DNA of 64,000 nt. Source: Amycolatopsis pittospori (GTDB lineage: Bacteria; Actinomycetota; Actinomycetes; Mycobacteriales; Pseudonocardiaceae). Of the stretch, positions 44,491-52,099 are shown piece by piece. The stretch spans positions 1-64,000 of the forward strand of contig NZ_JACBXD010000020.1 of assembly GCF_013870525.1 (NCBI RefSeq), given 5' to 3'. How positions within the stretch are numbered: position 1 is the first letter of the stretch; the number at the start of each line of letters is the position of its first letter. The translations under genes and the position numbers were made by a program. The notes beneath the pieces are model-generated. The model searched no databases. It saw only the letters and a program-made list of their open reading frames with translations, and was not told where the DNA came from.

Positions 44491-45864
44491 ATGGGCGATG
44501 TTGCGGCACGGTTCGCCGAGATCGTCGGGGACACGAATCTGCTGTCAGGCGAGGCGATCCCCGAGGACTACGCACACGACGAGGCGTTGACGGCCGCCCC
44601 GCAGCCACCCGCCTACCTGGCGAAACCGGGGACCGCCGAGGAGGTCGCGGAGCTGCTGAAAGCGGCGGGCGAGCACGGCGTTCCGGTCACCGCGCGAGGA
44701 TCGGGCACCGGGCTGTCGGGCGCCGCACGGCCTCGCGAAGACGGTTTGGTGATCTCGTTCGAGCGCATGAACGCGGTCCTGGAGATCGACACCGAGAACC
44801 ACGTCGCCGTCGTCCAGCCCGGCGTCACACTGTCCGAATTGGACGAAAAGACCGCCGTCGCCGGGCTCGGCTACACGGTTTATCCGGGTGAGTTGAGCGC
44901 GAGTGTCGGCGGCAACGTCGGGACGAACGCGGGCGGGATGCGCGCGGTCAAGTACGGCGTCACCCGGCACAACGTGGTGGGTCTGCAGGCGGTGCTGCCG
45001 ACCGGCGAGATCATCCGGACGGGTGGCAAGACCTCGAAGGTCTCGACCGGCTATGACCTGACCCAGCTGATCATCGGCTCCGAGGGCACGCTCGCGATCG
45101 CGACCGAGGTCATCGTGAAGCTGTATCCGCGCCTGCCCCACGGCGCGACGGTGCTCGCCCCGTTCGAGACCTTCGACGAGGTGATGACCGTCGTCCCGAA
45201 GATCATCTCCAGTGGCCTCGCGCCGCATATCGTCGAGTACATCGACAACCTGACCCTCGCCGCGATCAGCTACAACGAGAAGCTCAGCCTCGGCGTCCCG
45301 GACCAGATCCGTGACTCCGCGCAGGCTTATCTGGTGGTGGCGCTGGAGAACCGCGACAACGATCGGCTGCATGCCGACATCGAGGAGCTCGGCGGCCTGC
45401 TGGGCGATCTCGGCGCGATGGACGTCTACGTGCTCGAAGGCGGCTCCGCGCGCAAGCTCATCGAGGCTCGCGAGAAGGCGTTCTGGACGGCCAAGGCCGT
45501 CGGTGCGGACGACGTCATCGACGTGGTGGTCCCGCGGGCCGCGATGCCGGAATTCCTGCGCCGGACCAGGGAAATGGCGCTTTCGCGCGAAGCGGGCGCG
45601 CTCGGCTGCGGGCACGCCGGCGACGGCAACGTCCACCTCGGCATCTTCTGCAAGGACCCGGAGAAGCGCAAGAAACTGCTGACCGACATCTTCGCGCTCG
45701 GTATGGAACTCGGCGGCGCGATCTCCGGCGAGCACGGCCTCGGGCAGACCAAAACCGAGTATTTCCTCGACCTGGAGGACCCGGCGAAGATCGCGCTGAT
45801 GCGCCGGATCAAGGAAAGCTTCGACCCGGCCGGGATCCTCAACCCCGGCGTTCTTTTCCGCTGA
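44491..45864 (+). CDS. FAD-binding D-2-hydroxyacid oxidase/dehydrogenase (GlcD type)
   Basis: A 457-residue PCMH-type flavoenzyme of the glycolate oxidase GlcD / D-lactate dehydrogenase family. FAD-binding segments are ARGSGTGLSGAA, PGVTLSELDEKT and YPGELSASVGGNVGTNAGG; the C-terminal cap has HAGDGNVHLGIF and the signature SGEHGLGQTKTEYF. It oxidises a D-2-hydroxy acid to the 2-oxo acid. I start at ATG 44491 after GAGGAAGGG, not at the upstream frame. It is 13 bases ahead of a ThDP enzyme, which could use the 2-oxo acid formed. Confidence 0.9.
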   Translation: MGDVAARFAEIVGDTNLLSGEAIPEDYAHDEALTAAPQPPAYLAKPGTAEEVAELLKAAGEHGVPVTARGSGTGLSGAARPREDGLVISFERMNAVLEIDTENHVAVVQPGVTLSELDEKTAVAGLGYTVYPGELSASVGGNVGTNAGGMRAVKYGVTRHNVVGLQAVLPTGEIIRTGGKTSKVSTGYDLTQLIIGSEGTLAIATEVIVKLYPRLPHGATVLAPFETFDEVMTVVPKIISSGLAPHIVEYIDNLTLAAISYNEKLSLGVPDQIRDSAQAYLVVALENRDNDRLHADIEELGGLLGDLGAMDVYVLEGGSARKLIEAREKAFWTAKAVGADDVIDVVVPRAAMPEFLRRTREMALSREAGALGCGHAGDGNVHLGIFCKDPEKRKKLLTDIFALGMELGGAISGEHGLGQTKTEYFLDLEDPAKIALMRRIKESFDPAGILNPGVLFR

Positions 45865-45877
45865 GAGGGCTTGAAAA

Positions 45878-47440
45878 GTGAGTGAGATGAACGGCGCCCA
45901 GTCCCTGATCCGCACGCTCGTCGACAGTGGCGTGGACGTGTGCTTTTCAAATCCGGGCACCTCGGAGATGCACTTCGTGGCCGCGCTCGACACCGTGCCC
46001 GAGATGCGCGGCGTGCTCGGCCTGTTCGAAGGCGTGGTCACCGGCGCCGCGGACGGGTACGCGCGGATCGCCGACAAACCGGCCGCCACGCTGCTGCACC
46101 TCGGCCCCGGCCTCGGGAACGGGCTGGCGAACCTGCACAACGCGCGCCGCGCGCACACCCCGATCGTCAACGTGATCGGCGATCACGCGACCTACCACAA
46201 GCAGTACGACGCCCCGCTCGAATCGGACATCGAGGCCGTCGCCGGTTCGCTCGAAGGCTGGGTCCGCCGCTCCGAGCACACGAAGGACGTCGGTGCCGAC
46301 GCCGCCGCGGCGGTCGCGGCCGCCCAGGACTCCCCCGGGCGGATCGCGACGCTGATCCTCCCGGCCGACGCGTCCTGGGGTGAGGGCGGCGAGGCCTGCG
46401 CTCCCATCCCGCCGCGGATCCCGCAGGCCGTCGACGCGACCACGGTGAAGGACATCGCCGACGTCCTGACCAGCGGCGAACCGGTCGCACTCCTCGTCGG
46501 CGGTAGCGCCTGCCGTGAAGCCGGGCTGCGCGCGACCAGCCGGATCGCCGCCGCGACCGGGGTGAAGGCGTTCGTCGAGACGTTCCCCGCGCGGCTCGAG
46601 CGCGGAGAAGGCCTGCCGACGATCGAGCGGCTGGGCTACCTCGCCGAGCAGGTCGCCTACCAGCTCGACGGGATCAAGCACGTGATCATCGCCGGGACGA
46701 AGGCGCCCGTGTCGTTCTTCGCGTACCCGGGCAAGGCGAGCAACCTCGTGCCCGAGGGCGCGCAGGTCCACGTGCTGGCCGACATCGGGCAGGACGTTCC
46801 CCGCGCGCTGAACGAGGTCGCGGACCTCGTCGCGGCGGAGACGGAACCGGTCCTGCAGGAAGCGGCCCGGCCCGCACTGCCGTCCGGACCGCTGACACCG
46901 CAGAACTGGGTCGAGGTGATCGGCGCGCTGCTGCCCGAACGCGCGATCATCGCGGACGAGGCGAACACCTCCGGCCTGCTGCTGCCGGCGGCGACCGCGG
47001 GGGCGCCGCGGCACGACGTGCTGACGCTGACCGGCGGCGCGATCGGTTATGGCATGCCCGTCGCGACCGGCGCGGCCGTCGCCGCCCCGGACCGGCCGGT
47101 GATCAACCTGCAGTCCGACGGCAGTGCGCTGTACACGATTTCGGCACTGTGGACGCAGGCCAGGGAGAACCTGAACGTCACCACGGTTCTGCTGAACAAC
47201 CGGGCGTACGCGATCCTGCGGCTGGAGTTGCAGCGCGTCGGGGCGGACGCCAGCGGTCCCAAAGCGAACGAACTGCTCGACCTTTCGCGGCCGGACATGG
47301 ACTTCGTCAAGATCGCCGAAGGGATGGGCGTTCCCGCATCACGGGCGACGACCGCGGAGGAACTGGCCGAGCAGTTCCAGCGCGCGTTGGCCGAGCCTGG
47401 TCCGCACCTCATCGACGCGATCGTGCCGACGCTGTTCTGA
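45878..47440 (+). CDS. thiamine-diphosphate enzyme, IlvX/benzoylformate decarboxylase-like
   Basis: A 520-residue ThDP enzyme. Catalytic Glu51 (LFEGVVTGAADGYAR) and the N-terminal FSNPGTSEMHFVAAL resemble IlvX-type acetolactate synthases and benzoylformate decarboxylases. The cofactor site is SDGSALYTISALWTQ with LLNNRAYAIL, an S-D-G instead of G-D-G. It starts at GTG 45878 (ATG three codons later is possible). Paired with the GlcD-like oxidase, it could decarboxylate or condense the 2-oxo acid made there. Glyoxylate carboligase is unlikely because that enzyme lacks the Glu. Confidence 0.87.
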   Translation: MSEMNGAQSLIRTLVDSGVDVCFSNPGTSEMHFVAALDTVPEMRGVLGLFEGVVTGAADGYARIADKPAATLLHLGPGLGNGLANLHNARRAHTPIVNVIGDHATYHKQYDAPLESDIEAVAGSLEGWVRRSEHTKDVGADAAAAVAAAQDSPGRIATLILPADASWGEGGEACAPIPPRIPQAVDATTVKDIADVLTSGEPVALLVGGSACREAGLRATSRIAAATGVKAFVETFPARLERGEGLPTIERLGYLAEQVAYQLDGIKHVIIAGTKAPVSFFAYPGKASNLVPEGAQVHVLADIGQDVPRALNEVADLVAAETEPVLQEAARPALPSGPLTPQNWVEVIGALLPERAIIADEANTSGLLLPAATAGAPRHDVLTLTGGAIGYGMPVATGAAVAAPDRPVINLQSDGSALYTISALWTQARENLNVTTVLLNNRAYAILRLELQRVGADASGPKANELLDLSRPDMDFVKIAEGMGVPASRATTAEELAEQFQRALAEPGPHLIDAIVPTLF

Positions 47441-47468
47441 CGCGCTCGGGATGAGCGGCTTGAGATGA

Positions 47469-47507
47469 AAGGCCCCTTCATCGCGAATTTCGCGATGAAG
47501 GGGCCTT
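47469..47507. terminator. palindrome terminator, GAAGGGGCCTT family
   Basis: 19-bp arms (47469-47487 and 47489-47507) containing GGCCCCTTCATCGCGAA, between convergent genes. Arms match those at 6848-6892 over about 17 bases. Confidence 0.75.
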
Positions 47508-47519
47508 CCTCTCACTGGG

Positions 47520-48941
47520 CTAGTGGACCGAGGCGGCCATGGGTTCGGGCTGCCGTTGCTTCGGGACGATCGCGGTCAGGACGAGCCCCAACAAGGCGGC
47601 ACCGGAGGCGACGATGAAGCTCATCCGGAACCCGTCCGCGGACGGGACCGAGACCCCGCCGACGGTGATCGCCAGCGACGCGAGCATGGTCGCCATGACC
47701 GCGCTGGACGTCGACGTGCCGACCGACCGCATCAGCGAGTTCAGGCCGTTCGCGGACGCGGTTTCGCTGATCGGCACCGAACCCATGATCAGCGCGGGCA
47801 TCGCCGCGTAGGCGATACCGACACCGCCGCCGATGATGATCGACGCGATGATCAGCTCGACGGCGTTGTCCATCAGCACGGTGGCGAACGCGTACCCGGC
47901 CGCGATGGTGACGGCACCGGTCATGAGCGTCGTCCGCGGGCCGTAACGCGTGATCAGGCGCGCCGACACCGGTGACAGCATGAACATGACCAGCCCGTTC
48001 GGCGCCAGGCAGAGTCCGGCCTGCACCATCGTCAGGCCGAGGCCGTAGCCGGTCGACGCGGGCGCCTGCAGCAACTGCGGGAACGACAAGGCCATCGAGT
48101 ACAGCGCGAAGCCGATCATGATCGACGCGAGGTTGGTGAACAGCACCGGACGCCGTGCGGAGACCCGCAGGTCCACCAGCGGATCACGACGCCGCAGCTG
48201 GTAGCCGCCCCAGATCAGCAGGATCGCCACCGCCGCTCCGGCGAATCCGAGCGTGCGGCCGCTGCCCCAGCCCCATTCGCTGCCCTTGACGATCGGCAAC
48301 AGCAGGCAGACCAGTCCGGCCGTCAGCCCCACGGCGCCGAGGTAGTCGAAGGGCGCCGGTGTCTTCACCGGCGACTCCGGCACGACGAACAGGATCAGCA
48401 GGCCGCAGACCAGTCCGAGCCCCGCCGACGCCCAGAAGAGGACGTGCCAGTCGGCGTTCTGCGCGACCAGCGCCGACACCGGCAGCCCGATCGCGCCGCC
48501 GACGCCGAGCGTCGAGCTCATCACCGAGATCGCGGCACCGACGCGTTCCGGCGGGAGTTCGTCGCGCATGATGCTGATGCCCAGCGGGATCGCGCCCATC
48601 GCGCAGCCCTGCAACCCGCGGCCGACGACCATCAGCGCGAGCGAACTCGTCAGCGCGGACACCACCGAACCGGCGACCAGGAAGCCCAGGCTGATCAGCA
48701 GCAACCGGCGTTTGCCGTACAGGTCGCCGAGCCTGCCGCTCACCGGCATCACCACGGCGCCGGCGACCAGGGTCACCGTGACCACCCACGACGCGTCGGC
48801 AGGGGAAGCGTCGAGTAGCCGCGGGAACGCCGGGATCAGCGGGACGACGAGCGTCTGCATGAACGAGGCCACCAGGCCACAGGTGGCGAGCACGACGACG
48901 AAAAGCCGGGGCGAAGGTGCCCGGTCGACCGGATTCACCAT
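47520..48941 (-). CDS. MFS transporter, 14-helix drug-resistance type
   Basis: A 473-residue DHA2-type drug:proton antiporter with about 14 membrane segments. Motif A in loop 2-3 is GRLGDLYGKRRLLL, and motif C-like glycines lie in helix 5 (SSTLGVGGAIGLPVSALV). Start ATG 48941. There is no adjacent regulator. It is convergent with the ThDP enzyme across a palindrome. The substrate is unknown; such proteins usually export amphiphilic drugs or pathway products. Confidence 0.88.
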   Translation of the reverse strand: MVNPVDRAPSPRLFVVVLATCGLVASFMQTLVVPLIPAFPRLLDASPADASWVVTVTLVAGAVVMPVSGRLGDLYGKRRLLLISLGFLVAGSVVSALTSSLALMVVGRGLQGCAMGAIPLGISIMRDELPPERVGAAISVMSSTLGVGGAIGLPVSALVAQNADWHVLFWASAGLGLVCGLLILFVVPESPVKTPAPFDYLGAVGLTAGLVCLLLPIVKGSEWGWGSGRTLGFAGAAVAILLIWGGYQLRRRDPLVDLRVSARRPVLFTNLASIMIGFALYSMALSFPQLLQAPASTGYGLGLTMVQAGLCLAPNGLVMFMLSPVSARLITRYGPRTTLMTGAVTIAAGYAFATVLMDNAVELIIASIIIGGGVGIAYAAMPALIMGSVPISETASANGLNSLMRSVGTSTSSAVMATMLASLAITVGGVSVPSADGFRMSFIVASGAALLGLVLTAIVPKQRQPEPMAASVH

Positions 48942-49004
48942 GCGGATCCCATGATCCGACCTTACACAGCACCATCCTCTCAAGTGAATGGTTGACCGAC
49001 GGGA

Positions 49005-49469
49005 TCACAGCCAGGTGCGAACCCCACCATGTCCCGAGCAAGTACCGCGGCGATTCTGGCTGTAGCTATAGGAACCGTCCTTGCACAGTGCCGTCGCCCC
49101 GTCGGCCGCTCCAGGACCGGTCGCCGGCCGGTGCACGCAGTCGCCATCGGCGTTGCGGTAATAGTCGCCGCCGCAGTCCACGGGATTCGGCGCTTTCGCC
49201 GCACTCGTCGCTTTCGGGCGCGGTGTCGGCTTCGGCGTCGGGACGTTGACCGACGTCGGAACCTCGACCGGTGCCGTAGTCGGCGGAACCAAGGCCTGCG
49301 GTGTGGCCGTGGTCGTCGGCGCTGTCGTGGGCGGGGCCCAGCCGCTGGTGGACGTCGGCGTTGTCAGCACCGTGCCGCTCGGCTGCGTGACCCGCCCGGT
49401 CGGCACGGTTTCGACGCCGCACCCCGCGGCGACCAGCAGGCCGATCGCCAGCGAGATCCCGAGCTTCAT
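49005..49469 (-). CDS. DUF3761 lipoprotein
   Basis: A 154-residue lipoprotein. The signal peptide ends in the lipobox LLVAAGC (Cys at about residue 17), then a Pro/Thr-rich linker (TTPTSTSGWAPPTTAPTTT and PTPKPTPRPKA) leads to a C-terminal DUF3761 domain (DCGGDYYRNADGDC, then LCKDGSYSYSQNRRGTCSGH). The four cysteines probably form disulphides outside the membrane. I start at ATG 49469, since an upstream in-frame codon would precede the signal sequence. Function unknown. Confidence 0.85.
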   Translation of the reverse strand: MKLGISLAIGLLVAAGCGVETVPTGRVTQPSGTVLTTPTSTSGWAPPTTAPTTTATPQALVPPTTAPVEVPTSVNVPTPKPTPRPKATSAAKAPNPVDCGGDYYRNADGDCVHRPATGPGAADGATALCKDGSYSYSQNRRGTCSGHGGVRTWL

Positions 49470-49557
49470 TGCTCTCTTCGGCAAAGCAGCCTCCCTCGGC
49501 ACGTGGTGGTGCCGCGTAGTCGGGAGAGAGTTCGCCGGTGTTACCGCCGGGAGAGGA

Positions 49558-50310
49558 TCAGTCGACCATCGTGCCGCAACTGATGTTCAGGGCCGTCGCC
49601 GTCATGCTGCGCGCGTGATCGGACGCGGCAAAGGCGGCGACGCGGGCAACGTCCTCCAGTGACGCCGTCCGCTTGAGCATCGTCATCTCGACCATGTCGC
49701 GGATGGCGTCGTCGAGTCCGGCCCCCGCGGGGATCGTCTCCGGGATCCCGCCGGTGCGCAGGGTCACGACACGGATCCCCTGCGGGCCGAGTTCGCACGC
49801 CAGCCCTCGCCGCAACGCCTCCATCGCGCTGAACGCGACCTGCAATCCGCCGAGGTGATACCCCGGCAACGGATCGCCGTCGCCGCCGAACATCAGGATC
49901 ACCCCGGAGCCTTGCGTGATCATGTGCCGGGCGGCCGCCCGCGCGGTCAGGAAGTTCGTCCGTACCGCGGTCCGGACCGGACTTTCGAGGTCCTCCAACG
50001 ACATCTCGACCAGCGGGGTGCCCTGGACGTCGTTGTGCGTGATCACGTTCATCGAGATGTCGACGCTGCCCGCCGACGCGGCCACAGCGGCGGCATGTTC
50101 GTCGATGGCCGCTTCGTCGAGTGCGTCGAACTCCGCCGTCTCGGCTTTTCCACCGGCCGCCCGGATCTCCTCGGCCAAGGCATCGAGCTTCTTCAGCGTC
50201 CGGCCGGTGAGGTGCACCGTCGCACCTTCCCTGGCGAACCCATGGGAAACCGCGCTCCCGATTCCGCCCGCCGCCCCGTAGACGATCGCGTTCCTGCCTT
50301 CGAGCAACAT
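49558..50310 (-). CDS. SDR-fold protein without the catalytic Tyr-Lys
   Basis: A 250-residue SDR-fold protein that keeps the cofactor motif (YGAAGGIGSAV) and TGRTLKK after beta2, typical of NADP binding. It lacks NNAG (MNVITHND), and the Tyr-x3-Lys position reads LQVAF within HLGGLQVAFSAMEALRRGLA. A usual dehydrogenase reaction is therefore doubtful; it may bind a nucleotide, act as a regulator, or use other residues. It follows the SRPBCC gene by 9 bases and is the third gene of the ArsR-SRPBCC-SDR operon. Confidence 0.85.
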   Translation of the reverse strand: MLLEGRNAIVYGAAGGIGSAVSHGFAREGATVHLTGRTLKKLDALAEEIRAAGGKAETAEFDALDEAAIDEHAAAVAASAGSVDISMNVITHNDVQGTPLVEMSLEDLESPVRTAVRTNFLTARAAARHMITQGSGVILMFGGDGDPLPGYHLGGLQVAFSAMEALRRGLACELGPQGIRVVTLRTGGIPETIPAGAGLDDAIRDMVEMTMLKRTASLEDVARVAAFAASDHARSMTATALNISCGTMVD

Positions 50311-50319
50311 CGGATCCTC

Positions 50320-51207
50320 CTACTTCCCGTCGATGGTGATGAGTCCGTCCGGCGTCCCTTCGAGGTGGACGTCGACCCACATGGGGATCCAGGTGTCGAT
50401 CTCGTGGAACCGGCGCAGTTCCGCCAGGCCGCTGAGCCAGCCCATCCACGAACCGTACGGCGGCTTCTCGTCGGAGAATCCACTTTGGACGAACGTGAGT
50501 TTCGTGCCACCACCGGAGTCTTCGAGTTCCCAGGTGGCGACGATGCCGTCCTCGTAGGCGAGCGCCATCTTGCCGTCGGGGACCAGGTCGACGATCTTCG
50601 CCGGCCTCGGATCCATCTCCAGCGAGCCCATCGCCCAGCGACCACCGACGTGGGGCTCGGCCTCGATCCGCGCACCGAACCAGCGCGTGAACTCGGCGGG
50701 ATCGGCGATCGACGCGTAGACCTCCCCGCGCGGCGCGTCGATCCGCACTTCCTCGCGCATCCGCGGGGAGGTGAGATCGCAGCGCGCGGTGATCGGGCGG
50801 CCCTCGACGTGGTCGACGAGGTTCGAGACCGCAAGCGCCCAGAACGTGTGCATCATGCCGAGCGGCGAATCGGGGTCCGCGAGCAGCGCCTGGAAGTCGG
50901 GCAGACCGGTCTGACTGAAGTCGATCAGCGTCCCTTCCCCGTCCTCCGACAGCTTGAATTCGACGACGGTTTCCGTGCCGTCGACCTCCCAGGCGAACTT
51001 CAGGACGTTGCCTTCGGCCATCAGCAACTTCTGGGCCGGCGCGTCACCCGCCGGCGTGTAACGGCCCCAGAACTCGTACCGGCGCGGCAGATCGGCCACG
51101 GCGTGTTCGGAGAGCCAGATCCGCATGGACCCGGCATCGGTCAGCGCGTGCCAGACCTCGTGGATCGGCGCGCGCACGCGGATCCGGAACCCTTGCGACT
51201 CAGCCAT
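50320..51207 (-). CDS. double SRPBCC (AHSA1-type) protein
   Basis: A 295-residue protein of two tandem START-like SRPBCC/AHSA1 domains: residues 5-135 (FRIRVRAPIHEVWHALTDAG) and 160-290 (EEVRIDAPRGEVYASIADPAEF). The fold has a hydrophobic pocket for lipids or polyketide-like ligands. Start ATG 51207, whose ATGGCTGA overlaps the regulator's stop. ArsR-SRPBCC pairs are common in actinobacteria; the regulator controls the pair, and the ligand is unknown. Confidence 0.85.
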   Translation of the reverse strand: MAESQGFRIRVRAPIHEVWHALTDAGSMRIWLSEHAVADLPRRYEFWGRYTPAGDAPAQKLLMAEGNVLKFAWEVDGTETVVEFKLSEDGEGTLIDFSQTGLPDFQALLADPDSPLGMMHTFWALAVSNLVDHVEGRPITARCDLTSPRMREEVRIDAPRGEVYASIADPAEFTRWFGARIEAEPHVGGRWAMGSLEMDPRPAKIVDLVPDGKMALAYEDGIVATWELEDSGGGTKLTFVQSGFSDEKPPYGSWMGWLSGLAELRRFHEIDTWIPMWVDVHLEGTPDGLITIDGK

Positions 51208-51757
51208 GGGGTTCTCCCTTCGGATAGCAGGCCACGGCGAGTTTGAAGGCATCGCCTTCCGCTCCGCCGTAGCGTGTGAACAGGTCCTGCAATGTCGTCT
51301 TCACTTCGTCGAGGAACTCCTGGCGCCGCTCCGGTTTCACCCGGATCTCGCCGGAGACGCCGATCGACGGGAGTTCCGGTGCGGCACGGTCCAGCGCGGC
51401 GATGTCCGCCTGGACCTCCTCCATGAGGTCCACCAGGTACCCGAGGCTCAGTTCGTCCCGAGCCGCCCGCGGGCCGATCCGGCCGACCAATCCGGGCGAC
51501 AACCAGTACGAACGCGCGCTCGCCTGATACACACCTTCACTGATTCCGCGCACCTTGCGCTCCGACACCTGACTCACGAGACCGGCTTCCACCAGGCGTT
51601 TCACGTGGTAGTAGACCCGCTGCGGGGTCTGGTCGAGCGCCGCCGCCACCTCGGTGCACGAGCTCGGCTCGGCGAGCCGCCGCAGGACGTCCACCCGCTG
51701 CGGTTTCAGCAACGCCTCCGCCTGGTCCAGCCGCTCCAGGTACTCCACGTCCTTCAC
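51200..51757 (-). CDS. ArsR-type winged-helix regulator
   Basis: A 185-residue regulator with a winged HTH at about residues 10-80 (LLKPQRVDVLRRLAEPSSCTEVAAALDQTPQRVYYHVKRLVEAGLV) divided here as helix 2 CTEVAAALD and recognition helix QRVYYHVKRL, followed by a helical C-domain. I start at GTG 51757; GAGG lies 7 bases upstream, and a second GTG 3 bases earlier is possible. It overlaps the SRPBCC gene by 8 bases. It most likely represses this three-gene operon. Confidence 0.82.
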   Translation of the reverse strand: MKDVEYLERLDQAEALLKPQRVDVLRRLAEPSSCTEVAAALDQTPQRVYYHVKRLVEAGLVSQVSERKVRGISEGVYQASARSYWLSPGLVGRIGPRAARDELSLGYLVDLMEEVQADIAALDRAAPELPSIGVSGEIRVKPERRQEFLDEVKTTLQDLFTRYGGAEGDAFKLAVACYPKGEPHG

Positions 51758-51781
51758 CACGCCACCTCGATCACAAAAACA

Positions 51782-51810
51782 AGTTTGAACGTAAAAATCA
51801 ATTTTGTCAA
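51782..51810 (-). promoter_or_regulatory. promoter of the ArsR-SRPBCC-SDR operon
   Basis: On the minus strand TTGACA (51805-51810), 17-base spacer, CAAACT (51782-51787), in an unusually AT-rich patch. The 5' leader would be about 20 bases. Confidence 0.5.
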
Positions 51811-51930
51811 TCGGCTCGACGAGGCCATGTGAGGACCCGATCCTGTGAGCATCGGCGATGGAGGCCCGCCTGCCGCCGCGCCGGCTCCCGTACGGGGCGC
51901 TCGAACCGTCGTCCCGCTGAACCTCCGACT

Positions 51931-51983
51931 GCCATGAACGGCTCGTTACTTGCAAAATTTGCAAGTAACGAGCCGTTCATGGC
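51931..51983. repeat. near-perfect 53-base palindrome
   Basis: 26-bp arms (51931-51956 and 51958-51983) around a single central A, the longest perfect inverted repeat in the window; the middle is TTGCAAAATTTGCAA. Unlike the other families its core is AT-rich. It may be a terminator, a cruciform or a binding site. Confidence 0.85.
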
Positions 51984-52029
51984 CCGGGCTCATCCGTGGC
52001 TACGGACGCGCCACCCCTTTGCCGTACAA

Positions 52030-52070
52030 GAAAGGGGCCGCCCCGGACCCGGTCCGGAGCGACCCCTTTC
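52030..52070 (-). terminator. fadB terminator hairpin
   Basis: Imperfect GC-rich stem GAAAGGGG...CCCCTTTC with inner GGACC/GGTCC, 30 bases beyond the fadB stop on the minus strand. Confidence 0.55.
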
Positions 52071-52099
52071 AGCGAGGGTTGAAACCCTTTACAAAGCGC

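Larger units (their letters stand above)
51758..52099. other. non-coding stretch upstream of ArsR gene and downstream of fadB
   Basis: No credible gene. It holds the ArsR-operon promoter (51782-51810), the 53-base palindrome (51931-51983), an imperfect GC hairpin (52030-52070) and a small AGGGTT-GA-AACCCT repeat (52075-52088). Confidence 0.7.

Noticed and set aside
45878..47440. Glyoxylate carboligase
   Set aside because: The enzyme keeps the catalytic Glu51, which true glyoxylate carboligases lack.
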